Shown here: one piece after another, positions 53,790 to 63,434 of the stretch | Position numbering within the stretch: the stretch's first letter is position 1 | Layout: every line of letters begins with the position of its first letter | Assembly: GCA_916048095.2 (NCBI GenBank) | Contig: OU696570.1 | Location: 11,538,520 to 11,602,519 of the forward strand | Length of the DNA: 64,000 bases | Source: Sacculina carcini | Taxonomy: Eukaryota; Arthropoda; Thecostraca; Sacculinidae | Reading direction: 5' to 3' | Translations under genes and position numbers: made by a program | Notes under the pieces: generated by a model | Databases searched by the model: none | What the model saw: only the letters and a program-made list of their open reading frames with translations | What the model was told of the DNA's origin: nothing

Positions 53790-54074
53790 ATGTTGTGCGT
53801 ATCTCCATCCACACAAATTCCCAACTATAATTATCGATATATTGGCGGTCAGCAAAACAATCTGCAAATTCTCGCTGAATCGACCCAGGAATTCACCTCG
53901 TTCAAACAGTGTCTATCTACAGCACTCAAGGACGGTGTGTCCGTTCCCGATACATGGACTGCCGATCTCGAAATTATCTACGAAACTGCAGACGTCATTT
54001 ACATTTTGAAGATTGACCGACAGATCAGTAAACACGTGTGCTCTCGCTGCGCCGCTCCGCGTCGCGCCCGCTAA
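53790..54074 (+). CDS. Hypothetical small Polinton protein (94 aa)
   Basis: First ATG at 53790 (MLCVSPSTQIPNYNYRYIGG). Ends KHVCSRCAAPRRAR, with a CxxC pair. A TATATA lies near 53721. No family recognised. It is followed after 9 bp by the next ORF in the same direction, so the two may share a transcript. Confidence 0.5.
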   Translation: MLCVSPSTQIPNYNYRYIGGQQNNLQILAESTQEFTSFKQCLSTALKDGVSVPDTWTADLEIIYETADVIYILKIDRQISKHVCSRCAAPRRAR

Positions 54075-54083
54075 CACCCAAAC

Positions 54084-54458
54084 ATGGAATTGGAATTGAG
54101 ATCGTCGTCGGACGACGAAGAGTACAACTCTGACAATGCTGTACCCCGTGAACACGCCTACAATCAATGCAGAAGACATTTCCTCGAACGCATGGAAAAG
54201 GCAGCCGAAACTGTTCTGCACGAATACGAGCTCGGTAACCCTGACGCCGACAGCGATAAAGTATACTTTTTTGCAATATTTGACAATGAGGGGGCATTGC
54301 ATGTGCCAACGCACGGATACCATTCATTCACCGAATGCTATGACGATGCTCAAGACATGTCTGTAGAACTTCCAAATTGTTTACGAGTCTTGATCATGTA
54401 TGATCTGTTGACATTGTATTTCACTGTATTTGATAATGAATATAACGGAATGGTTTGA
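54084..54458 (+). CDS. Hypothetical acidic Polinton protein (124 aa)
   Basis: ATG 54084 to TGA. Acidic start MELELRSSSDDEEYNSDN, a helical middle with a Cys (CRRHFLERMEKAAETVLHEY), a beta-like part KVYFFAIFDNEG, and a C-terminus with FTVFDNEYNGMV. Not recognised. Right-end position and acidic character would suit an early or regulatory protein, but that is a guess. Confidence 0.5.
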   Translation: MELELRSSSDDEEYNSDNAVPREHAYNQCRRHFLERMEKAAETVLHEYELGNPDADSDKVYFFAIFDNEGALHVPTHGYHSFTECYDDAQDMSVELPNCLRVLIMYDLLTLYFTVFDNEYNGMV

Positions 54459-55142
54459 AACAAACAGTTTTGAAATATTTATACTCAAAGCAAAGACAGA
54501 AACGTTCCCCGTCAGTATGGCACCATCTCAAGGTCACCTTGGATGATGCACTATCACGCACCGCGCACGTGATAGCAACTCTGCTTTTCTTAGCAGCTCT
54601 GCTTTTATTAGCAACTCTGCAACTCTGCAAAGTACCCATGACCTCGGTGCAATGCACACAGCATGATACCGTGCTGACGTCAATGTCAATGCAGTGCTGA
54701 CTCAGCACTGCATTCCATCACAACGTAAAAGTGCATGCGTACCCATGACCTCGGTGCACATCACACGCCCATTGTTATGGACATCTACTGCCATCCACCG
54801 ACTATTCACCCGTTTAAACACACTTGATCAATATTTTTCAAATAATTTAATTAACTTAATTACCCTCAAGCTATTCCAACTTGTTTTAACACAATTAATT
54901 AACATAACCTAATATAATAAACATTAATATACCAAATACGCGCGCCACAATTGTATCATGTGCGCCACAAGTGTCTCGCAATTCTATAAAATAATTTAAT
55001 TCTCATAACCAAATATAATAAACATTAATACGTGCGCCACAATTGTATTATGTACGCCACAAGTGTCTCGCAATTCTATAAAATAATTGTACACTCGTGC
55101 TTGCGCACTATATATACCACATTTAAACCATCTCTCTTGTAC

Positions 55143-55212
55143 CTCTGCAATGGCCGAACTGCGTAAGACTGCTCGAACCCCGTGGACCTCGGTTCGAATC
55201 CCAGCCAGGTAA
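55143..55212 (+). other. tRNA-like segment in right TIR (pol III A/B-box-like)
   Basis: TGGCCGAACTGCG resembles an A box, and GGTTCGAATCC is a consensus B box about 40 nt downstream, with CCAGCCAGG after it. Acceptor-stem pairing is poor, so it is not a functional tRNA. Reads outward. The mirror copy is at 38703-38770 on the minus strand. Confidence 0.5.
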
Positions 55213-55264
55213 AAAACTTTCTTCACTCGACACCACACTCTACACACACACACAAATAATCGAA

Positions 55265-55510
55265 ATAAATAAGATGAATTAAATAAAATGAATAAATAAA
55301 TAAAATGAATAAATAAATAAAATAAATAAATAAATAAAATAAATAAATAAATAAAATAAATAAAATAAATAAAATAAATAAAATAAATAAAATAAATAAA
55401 ATAAATAAAATAAATAAAATGAATAAAATAAATAAAATAAATAAAATAAATAAAATAAATAAAATAAATAAAATAAATAAAATAAATAAATGAATTAATA
55501 AATAAATAAA
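55265..55510. repeat. (AATAAATAA)n low-complexity tract in right TIR
   Basis: About 245 bp of A/T-only AAATAAAT units; the left TIR has only about 70 bp (38560-38640). The long reading frame of repeated FILFILF on the minus strand is an artefact of the repeat. Confidence 0.95.
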
Positions 55511-55805
55511 TTGATTCATATATGTATAGATGTCACTGCTGCGTTCACAGGTACCAACGCTCAACATAGATGGCACCACTACCGGTCAGGTATAGGCGGC
55601 GCCACTGATCCAGTATAGAGGGCGCCACTTCCAGTATAGAGGGCGCCACCTGTGCAAAAATGACGTCATAAGGGGCGGGGCCTAAACCGTGCAAAAACCT
55701 GTGACGTCATAAGGGGACAGGGCCTAAAGCGTGCAAAAATCCCCCTCCCCCTCCCCCCCTTCCCCCACTCTGTGCAAATGTCACAAAGTCCCGCGGCCTA
55801 CTACT

Positions 55806-56216
55806 AATAACATAACATTATATTCAGAACAGGAATTTTCTATTGGTATAGATTTTACAATTCAGAGTTTTCTATTAGACTGGCTGTTTGCATTTAAATA
55901 TGTATTACTTTTGTTTTATTAATTGTTCCGCACGACGGGTGGGTTCAAACATTCAATTTTACCGTGTGGAATGAATCCATATACAAAACTCACGGGCTTG
56001 ACTTCAAGATCCAGACTCACTAATGTAAATGTGACTTAAATGGTGTATAAATATATCGCATTATGCAACAAATGTGAATTTAGCTCCCTTACAGTTTGGT
56101 TCCGATATTATATTGGCGGTTTGAGAGAAAATTATTGGTGGGCCGCGTGTTTGGAACCCCTGGGGTAGATAATCTCAGTCTTCTGATTACAAATTATGAT
56201 CGAATCAGTATATTTT
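55806..56216 (+). repeat. Composite copy C, continued
   Basis: Matches 16086-16489, including module core GTTCCGCACGACGGG (about 55927). Ends at the hAT target duplication. Confidence 0.92.
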
Positions 56217-56224
56217 GTGATCAC

Positions 56225-57464
56225 TAGGGCTGTCAAAAGTTAATAAAGTTACTTTTTCACCTAAAGGTCACTTTTTCATAAGCTACCTAAAACTGCATGA
56301 AAAAGTTGTGTACGATAATTATTAAAAAAGTTATTAGGTTACCAAAAGTTACTTTTTCATCGTTAGGTTACTTTTTTGCTTTTAAGGTTACTTTTTTATC
56401 GTCAGGTTACCTTTTGTTATTTTTCTTGTGATTAGGTAAGTTAACCACGAAGTTTGGTGACTTTTTGCAGATAAGAGGCACAAATACGGTATATATGAGG
56501 ATAAAATAGGAAAAGAGATGGAATATTAGGTCTGAAGATCAAGAAATGTCAACATTTCTGCTGTTAGGATTTAGCAATTGATATTCATCTTAATATCCGT
56601 GCTACTCGATATTTATACGTTTTTGGGTACGCAGGAAAGTGTAATTCCATTTTAGTAAATGTCCACGAACCGGAGGGTGTCGTGAGATGTTTGGAGCGTG
56701 GTATAGTACGATGTGTGAGCTCTCTATACCAGATACTGCACTGTAGCACTTGACAGTACGTATTTACTTGAACAGGAACTTGCACGTGATTTGCAGGGCG
56801 TGAGATAGCGCCATTATCCCACGTTTGACATATTGGAGGACGGGGGGCATTCACACATGCAGTGTTTACGCTCGCACTCATATACAAACTGTAGTACGTA
56901 CTATTGATAAAAAGTTCCATTGAAAAAAATATAAAGAACATTATTGCGACCATTACTAAAAATATTTACATTTGCAATTAGTGTATTTCGCATTTGTATG
57001 AGCTTTCCACTTAAAATTATATTTTGATGGTTATGCTCCTTTTTTCGATGTTAGCTAAATTATGTTAAGTCACTTTTGGTTGTTTGTCGTAAAAATGGTA
57101 CCAGATCGGAGATAGGATGGGAAAATAGTACCAACTCGGAAAGAGGATAGAAAAGAAGGACTAGTGTATTTTCTTCCTTCAGAACTGCAAACAGAAATTG
57201 ACCTTTTTTGAAGGAGGTTATTTTTAGGTTACCCTTTTATTGGTTATTAGGTTACTTTATATGTTCACAAACAAACAACAAACAAACCGTGTATTTCGCA
57301 TAGCGCATTAATCAGCAAAGGCGTGATAAACATGTGATAAAACGATACAAAATTGATAATAACTTTAAAACTCAGGTTATTTTTAGGTTACCTTTTTAGG
57401 TTACTTTTTCTCGAAAATAAAGTTACTTTTTTCTGATTTTTAGGTTACTTTTTTGACAGCCCTA
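56225..57464. mobile_element. Non-autonomous hAT element (1240 bp) with 8-bp TSD
   Basis: Inverted termini TAGGGCTGTCAAAAGT...ACTTTTTTGACAGCCCTA. GTGATCAC is duplicated at 56217-56224 and 57465-57472. Copy A has the empty site with one GTGATCAC at 16490-16497. Subterminal regions are filled with TTAGGTTACTTTTT repeats on both sides. No transposase coding was found, so mobilisation needs an hAT transposase in trans. Confidence 0.94.
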
Positions 57465-57472
57465 GTGATCAC

Positions 57473-57975
57473 AAACTAATGAGTTGAATCACCTCAGACT
57501 AGGCAGAGTGCGGTCAAGATTGAATGGTTGGGTTGGGTTGGATAGGTTTGACTCAGGTTATATTGGGTTTTAATGATAGCGGGAAAAAAATATATTTTAG
57601 CAATAAATATTATAGCGGTAAAAGTATGATAGTACTTGAGCAAATAATGTTGGGGATTCATGTTAAGTAATAAATATAGTTTGGAAACATTCTGATGAAA
57701 AGATTTCATCATCTTTCATTGTTTGTTTCGTGTTTGTGTTCCACACGACGGGCAGACTTATATATCAAGCGGGTTGAGGGATAATATTTGTCATAATATA
57801 AAACAAAAATATTCACATTTGGACTTTTCTATTGGTTAAGATATTTATAGGTTACATGTCTTGCTTTTCAATTTGCATTCATTATATTTTATGGATTTAA
57901 TATGAATTTCATTGTATGAATTGTTCCGCACGACGGAAAATATCCATTTCGAAAAAGAAAATGTCCATTTTCTTT
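57473..57975 (+). repeat. Composite copy C modules to the L1 junction
   Basis: Matches 16498-16990 with few changes. Module cores at about 57745 and 57926. Joins the truncated L1-like ORF2 at about 57960. Confidence 0.9.
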
Positions 57976-58835
57976 TCGTTTTCATCATCCACCCTCGATA
58001 GGGAATGCTGGGTTGAATATAATGACTCGAATGCTTCAGTAGAGATTCTATTTTATCAATTCTTTCTAGAAGGCCAGTGTAATTGAGAGAATCAATTTTT
58101 ATATTGAATTTATTCTGCATTTCATCAAGCGTTAAAACTCTTGCTTCTTCTGTGTTAATTATATCGCCTATAAAGCGAATTCCTGCGTTATCCCATTTGT
58201 GAATTTTACTGCTTTTATATTTCGTATAATCGGAGTACCATAAACTTTCACAGATGATGGTGCTGTCTTCCTGATTGGGGTTTTCGATAAAATATCGCCA
58301 GGCTATTATAACCTCCTTCCAAAACTCGTTCGTTATTTTGTTTTCAATTTTTTTCAATTTTTGTGTTCCGTAATTCACTGAATCGCCGACGTCTGGAATG
58401 CTTAGCCTAGCTAAGCTAGTCCAGAGTCCGTGTGTTTCGTTCGCTAGTTTACTTATCCATCGAGTCTTTATGCTGCGCATGAAAGCTACGATGTCGATCA
58501 TACATAATCCGTCTTCGCTGTAGTTCTGAATAAGTTGTCTTCGCTTAATTTTATCTTTCTTATTGTTCCATACAAATTTGAACAGAATACTTGACAATTT
58601 TTTCAGCTGATTCTTGCTTAAACTTGGAATGGAATTGAACAAATGCACAAATTTGGATATGATAAGTGCTTTTATTATCGTTATTCTTCCTATTGGCGTC
58701 AAATTTATCTTGCACCACAGCGCCAGCTCTAACTCTGCACTTTTCATGACTCTCGTATAGTTTTCTTTTATTCTCATATTGTCCGCGGTTTAGTGTATTC
58801 CTAGTATTTTCAGCTCTTCTACCCAATTGTTGCTT
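57976..58835 (-). pseudogene. L1/Tx1-like ORF2 C-terminal fragment (copy C)
   Basis: Minus-strand reading starts near 58830 (VEELKILGIHYTADN) and runs open through CKINLTPIGRITIIKALIISK and HKWDNAGIRFIGDI to GWMMKTKRKW at the junction. Nearly identical to 20220-19479 plus 17105-16980, and it contains the single uninterrupted TTGAG (58083-58087) where copy A carries T2. RT catalytic motifs are missing. Confidence 0.9.
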
Positions 58836-58865
58836 TAAAAGAAAACTATACGAGAGTCATGAAAA
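58741..58865. repeat. Perfect 30-bp inverted repeat (fold-back junction)
   Basis: 58741-58770 (TTTTCATGACTCTCGTATAG...) is perfectly reverse-complemented at 58836-58865, with a 65-bp spacer. The right copy is joined straight to inverted 142-bp repeats, so the junction looks like a template-switch or fold-back product. Confidence 0.92.
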
Positions 58866-59300
58866 GACACAAATAACCTCAATGACCTTAAAAATGACCT
58901 CAAAGTTCAACAAAACCTAGCCTATGACCTTCTTGCATCCATTTTACCCCTAGGGACCAAGTTTCATCAAAATCGGTCCAGTGGTTTAGCAGGATATTGG
59001 GTAAACAGACACAAATGACCTCAATGACCTTGAAAATGACCTCGGAGGTCATCAAAACCTAGCCTATGACCTTCTTGCATCCATTTTACCGCTAGGGACC
59101 AGGTTTCATCAAAATCGGTCCAGTGGCTTAGGAGGAGATATGGTAAACAGACACAAATGATCTCAATGACCTTGAAAATCACCTCGGAGGTCAACAAAAC
59201 CCAGCCTATGACCTTCTAGCATCCATTTTACCCTTAGGGACCAAGTTTAATCAAAATCGGTCTAATGGTTTAGGAGGAGATAGGATACAAACAGACATTT
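58866..59300 (-). repeat. 142-bp repeats of composite copy D (inverted)
   Basis: About three units in the same orientation as copy B. Confidence 0.9.
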
Positions 59301-59775
59301 AGAAAATTTGCAATCAGTGCAGGGCAAAAATACCATCAATTCGGACCTTCGGGCCGAATTGGAAAATGCTGCAGTCGTTTCTGTTTGTCGTTTCTCGCAA
59401 ACAGCGCGTGTTGCTCAACGGTAGAACGTCACAGGGGTCCGATGTAACCAGCCGAGTGCCGGAGGGATCCATACTGAGTCCGTACTGAGTCCGCTCCTGT
59501 TTGACATACTCGTCAATGACCTAGCAGTGAGCTTGGGAGACTCGGCGCTACTCTACGCTGACGATATCATCAATTCTTCATTGTGTCGAGATGGCTACAG
59601 ATGGCCAAATTCTACAGTGTCTAATTGGCCGTTTTTGTACCTGCTGCAGTGAATTCGAGTTGAGACTTGAATCAATCAAATGTTGAAAGCTCAGCGTTAC
59701 ACTCAGAAAGCAGTTGTGCTCGTGCGAGTATAAAATTGGCGGTGAAATAGTACAGACGATTTGCGTGGTTCGTGT
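59301..59775 (+). pseudogene. Non-LTR RT fragment (copy D)
   Basis: Matches 30231-30660: RVPEG, LLFDILVNDLAVSLGD and ALLYADDI motifs. A short tandem copy of CTGAGTCCGTA before the LLFD segment breaks the frame. Confidence 0.78.
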
Positions 59776-60560
59776 CCTGGGTGTCATGATGAATCTAATC
59801 TCACCGTCCTGGGTGTCATGATCAATCTAATCTCACCGTCCTGGGTGTCATGATGAATCTAATCTCACCGTCCTGGGTGTCATGATGAATCTAATCTCAC
59901 CGTCCTGGGTGTCATGATGAATCTAATCTCACCGTCCTGGGTGTCATGATGAATCTAATCTCACCGTCCTGGGTGTCATGATGAATCTAATCTCACCGTC
60001 CTGGGTGTCATGATGAATCTAATCTCACCGTCCTGGGTGTCATGATGAATCTAATCTCACCGTCCTGTGTGTCATGATGAATCTAATCTCACCGTCCTGG
60101 GTGTCATAATGACTCTAATCTCACCGTCCTGGGTGTCATGATGAATCTAATATCACCGTCCTGGGTGTCATGATGAATCTAATCTCACCGTCCTGGGTGT
60201 CATGATGAATCTAATCTCACCGTCCTGGGTGTCATGATGAATCTAATCTCACCGTGCTGGGTGTCATGATGAATCTAATCTCACCGTCCTGGGTGCCATG
60301 ATGAATCTAATATCACCGTCCTGGGTGTCATGATGAATCTAATCTCACCGTCCTGGGTGTCATGATGAATCTAATCTCACCGTCCTGGGTGTCATGATGA
60401 ATCTAATCTCACCGTCCTGGGTGTCATGATGAATCTAATCTCACCGTCCTGGGTGCCATTATGAATCTAATCTCACCGTCCTGGGTGTCAGGATGAATCT
60501 AATCTCACTGTCCTGGGTGTCAGGATGAATCTAATCTCACCGTCCTGGGTGTCATGATGA
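59776..60560 (+). repeat. 32-bp minisatellite, about 24 units (copy D)
   Basis: Same unit as 30667-31228 but with more copies, so copy number changed after the composites separated. Confidence 0.96.
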
Positions 60561-61300
60561 ACGATAAACTCACCTTCGACCCACATGCTGAAACCATTAC
60601 TCAGGTAATTGTGCGAGTAATTGGTTTGGTAATTATGTGAGTGGTTGGTTAGGTAATTTTGCAGGTAATTGTTAGCTAAAAATACCCCCTTACACAAAAA
60701 TACCCAATTACCCCAAAAATACCCACCCAACCCAACGTTGAAGACCTCATTCAGCACAGTTGATTTCGACCTCTCTAGATAAGCCATGAACAAATCAACT
60801 GCGCTAATCACAATGTTTTCGCTCAATTATTTACAGAAGCCATTTGGCGATGCAGTTGTTACTGAAACTTTGCTGATGAAAACTTGTGTTTGAGCAAAAA
60901 CATTTTCGAGCACGACCTTGGTTGTTTTTTATATTTATTTTTATATTAATTAACGTGTGTATATACCTTTTTGAGCACCAGAAACGAAACCAATTGGAAA
61001 CCTCATTATTCCATGTGTGCCCTAAAGTGACTACGCATAATCGCTGTCAAATTGGAAATATGTGCTTTTGAATTTACACCGCTGTTACTTCATTCAGCTA
61101 CACTTTGGAAAATTAAAAACTATACCGTGTTGTAGAAAGCAAAATTTTCAGCATGATGGTATTATTTATTTAGATGTGCGATAATTAGTTCTTGAGAAAT
61201 AGAGAAAAAAGTATAGAAAATCGGACGCGTGTAGTTTAAATAAAATTTTGAATGTTGATTGAATTTTTTACATTTTACATGTCTTATATTCAATTTTCGG
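60561..61300. repeat. Right end of composite copy D
   Basis: GGTAATTG-rich stretch, part of the palindrome's left arm (to 61033), then the sequence shared with 32959-33100. Relative to copy B about 1.26 kb (right arm and modules) is missing. No gene. Confidence 0.8.
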
Positions 61301-61317
61301 GTATGAATTATAGTTTG

Positions 61318-61438
61318 TATGTCTCCAGGGATGGCGATACAAACGGTCTCTCTGAGTCACGTTGACGGTGCCAGCAGGTTGGAACAGGCCAGTGGTCTTC
61401 AACCCAGAGTTGTATGACAGTGGGGCCACAACGCCTAC
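61318..61438 (-). mobile_element. 3' LTR remnant of Gypsy fragment G5 (edge uncertain)
   Basis: On the minus strand the purine tract TAGGGGGAGGGCCC is followed at about 61438 by TGTAGGCGTTGTGGCC. The far boundary was not found. Confidence 0.45.
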
Positions 61439-62930
61439 AGGGCCCTCCCCCTAGAAGTGTCGAGAAGAAACGAGACACGACGATAACGCACAGGTAGGCG
61501 CACGGCACGACCGCTCCTAGTACGCAAAATTGACGGGGAATTTGCGTATGTGCTGGTGTTTGTAGCTGTGTTTTCATGACTTGACCTGATAGGACCCGCA
61601 GCAGTTGTCGGTGTCCGTGACACTGTTGTTGGAGGCATGATAAATTCAGTACTGCTACCGTCGTCTCGATCATCTGGCGGGGCAGGGGTTGAAACTGGCG
61701 AGTTTTGCTGCACATCGTCGACGAAGGCTGGTTTGCAGCAATAAATGGAGACAGCTGCACGCTCGCTGTTAGTCCGGATCGTGATCAGCTTGTCCGTACG
61801 ATGAATGACGGGAAACGGGCCGTCATACGGATAGTCGAGCGGGTATCTGTGCTTGTCCCGACGGACAAACACGTGTGTTGCCGTCTTCAGTGATGCCGGA
61901 ACAAACGATGGCTGGTTGACTGCTCGTGGACGTCGTGGCCGGAGTTTGCGCATGTGATTGCGCAGCAATGAAGCGAATGAAGCCGGATTGCTGGCTGTCT
62001 GTGTTGAGTCGCCGATCAACTCGCCAGAAAGTCGCAGGGACGCTCCGTAGACCAGTTCGGCTGAGCACGCGCCGACTTCAGTTTTGTGTGTCGACCGTAT
62101 GCCCAACAAGGCTACGGGCAAGATATCCATCCATGATGTGTGTTCAGCAGCGCGCAAACTTGCATTGAGCTGCCGATGGAAGCGTTCAGCCATACCGTTG
62201 CTGCTCGGGTGATAACTGGTGGTGCGTATACGCTGGCAGCCGAGCAGTCGAGTTAGTTCGGACCACAGAGACGATTCGAATTGTGCCCCGCGATCTGTTG
62301 TGATGGTTGTCGGCACTCCAAAGACCCACTGATGAAGAAACGCGCGTGCAACTGTCACTGCGCGAATATCCGGCAGAGGAATGGCTTCTGTCCAGCGCGA
62401 TAATTGGTCCACGCATGTGAGGAGGTATGACTGACCTTGTGACGGTGGCAGTGGTCCGACGATGTCCACGTGCGCTTGACTGTAGCGCTCTCCATGTGGC
62501 TAAAATGGTTGCACCGCGCTTTTTGTGTGACGGGTAACTTTCGCTCGTTGACACTGCAGGCATGTTTGGGTCCACTTGCGCACGTCGCGGTCCATGTTTG
62601 GCCACACGAAGCGTGACGAGACAAGCTTCATAGTTGCATCGATGCCTGGATGTGAAAGGTTGTGCAGAGAAGATGTGTACGGTCGGCGTAATGCTGCTGG
62701 AAGCACTGGGCGAGGTCGACCGGTGGGCTCGTCGCACAAAACTTTTGCTTCGCCGAACATGACATCGCGTAGCTTCAGCGATGACGTCGAGTTGCGTAGC
62801 ATCTCCAAGGAAGTGTCTTCTCGTTGCGCCGCAGCTAGGGAGCCGTAATCGTCGACTTGGCATGACGAAACAATCAGTATGGCAGCTGTTCTGGAAAGTG
62901 CATCAGCCACTGTGTTTTTTTTGTTTTTTT
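61439..62930 (-). pseudogene. Gypsy G5 partial pol (end of RNase H, integrase)
   Basis: Starts at 62930 with NTVADALSRTAAIL (RNase H end), then the zinc region LSHPGIDATMKLVSSRFVWP...CLQCQRAK, an in-frame TAG at about 62500, and the core MDIVGPLPPSQGQ, TTDRGAQFESSLW and HPSSNGMAERFHR (D, D, E all present). LVYGASLRLSGEL is CsRn1-like, as in G3. The tail ends RTRSGRAVRLPVRYR. Truncated upstream by an A/T-rich sequence (poly-A-like on the minus strand) at 62912-62942. Confidence 0.85.
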
Positions 62931-63434
62931 GTTTTTTTTCTTCAGAAGTGTATTGACAATCACCACGCACATACAATAAATACAGACAGATACGTTTTGC
63001 CTTTACATGCACACACACACTTATCAATTCAGTTAGCACCCGTGAATTTAACAACCACTGTACATTTTGGCTGAAACATTGAAACGCAAAACAACTCAAT
63101 CGAGGCACCAGCACAAATTACTCGCATTGCGAACATTTCAGCGAATCACACTAGTGGACGGCATTACGTTTGCCCGTATAGTGTCTAATGTTTGCGTTGT
63201 AGCTATACAATGAGCGGTCACCGACAATACAACAAGTTCTCCAGAAATTGTGTCAAATGATCCATTGAGCGCGCCCACTATTCAACAGAATGCGCCGAAT
63301 TCTTTAACATCAACTGCACATATACCAGTGTGCGGACGTTACAGGTATCATCCAAGTGAACAGATCATCATGTACGCGAGTCCGTCACGTCAAAGCTTGT
63401 CACTCTGCAGCTCGTATTTCATGACTCGCCACTA
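62931..63434. other. Unassigned spacer
   Basis: Starts with long T runs broken by G (62914-62940), which look like the poly-A tail of a minus-strand retro-insertion. The rest has no recognised gene. A 67-codon frame at 63250 has no supporting feature. Confidence 0.4.

Larger units (their letters stand above)
38261..55805. mobile_element. Polinton/Maverick (adintovirus-like) element, 17,545 bp
   Basis: Ends are inverted copies starting AGTAGTAGGCCGCGGGACT, and 5'-AG...CT/TC-like termini are usual for Polintons. The insertion splits an (ATAAC)n tract that is continuous in copy A (16066-16092), so the exact 6-bp duplication cannot be separated from the repeat. Contents: polB, ATPase, integrase, capsid proteins, protease. 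A full morphogenetic gene set together with integrase and polymerase defines the group. Contains a solo LTR (39170-39873) and eight visible gene breaks, so this copy is not autonomous now. Confidence 0.96.
54500..55805 (-). repeat. Polinton right terminal inverted repeat
   Basis: Counterpart of 38261-40176. It lacks the solo LTR and so shows the uninterrupted site. Its (AATAA)n tract (55265-55500) is about four times longer than on the left. Two TGACGTCA palindromes (55661, 55702) and a GGGGCGGGG box lie near the end. Confidence 0.85.

Noticed and set aside
55223..55579. Long minus-strand reading frame of repeated Phe-Ile-Leu-Phe
   Set aside because: It is translated (AATAAAT)n low-complexity DNA in the right TIR; the left TIR lacks it.
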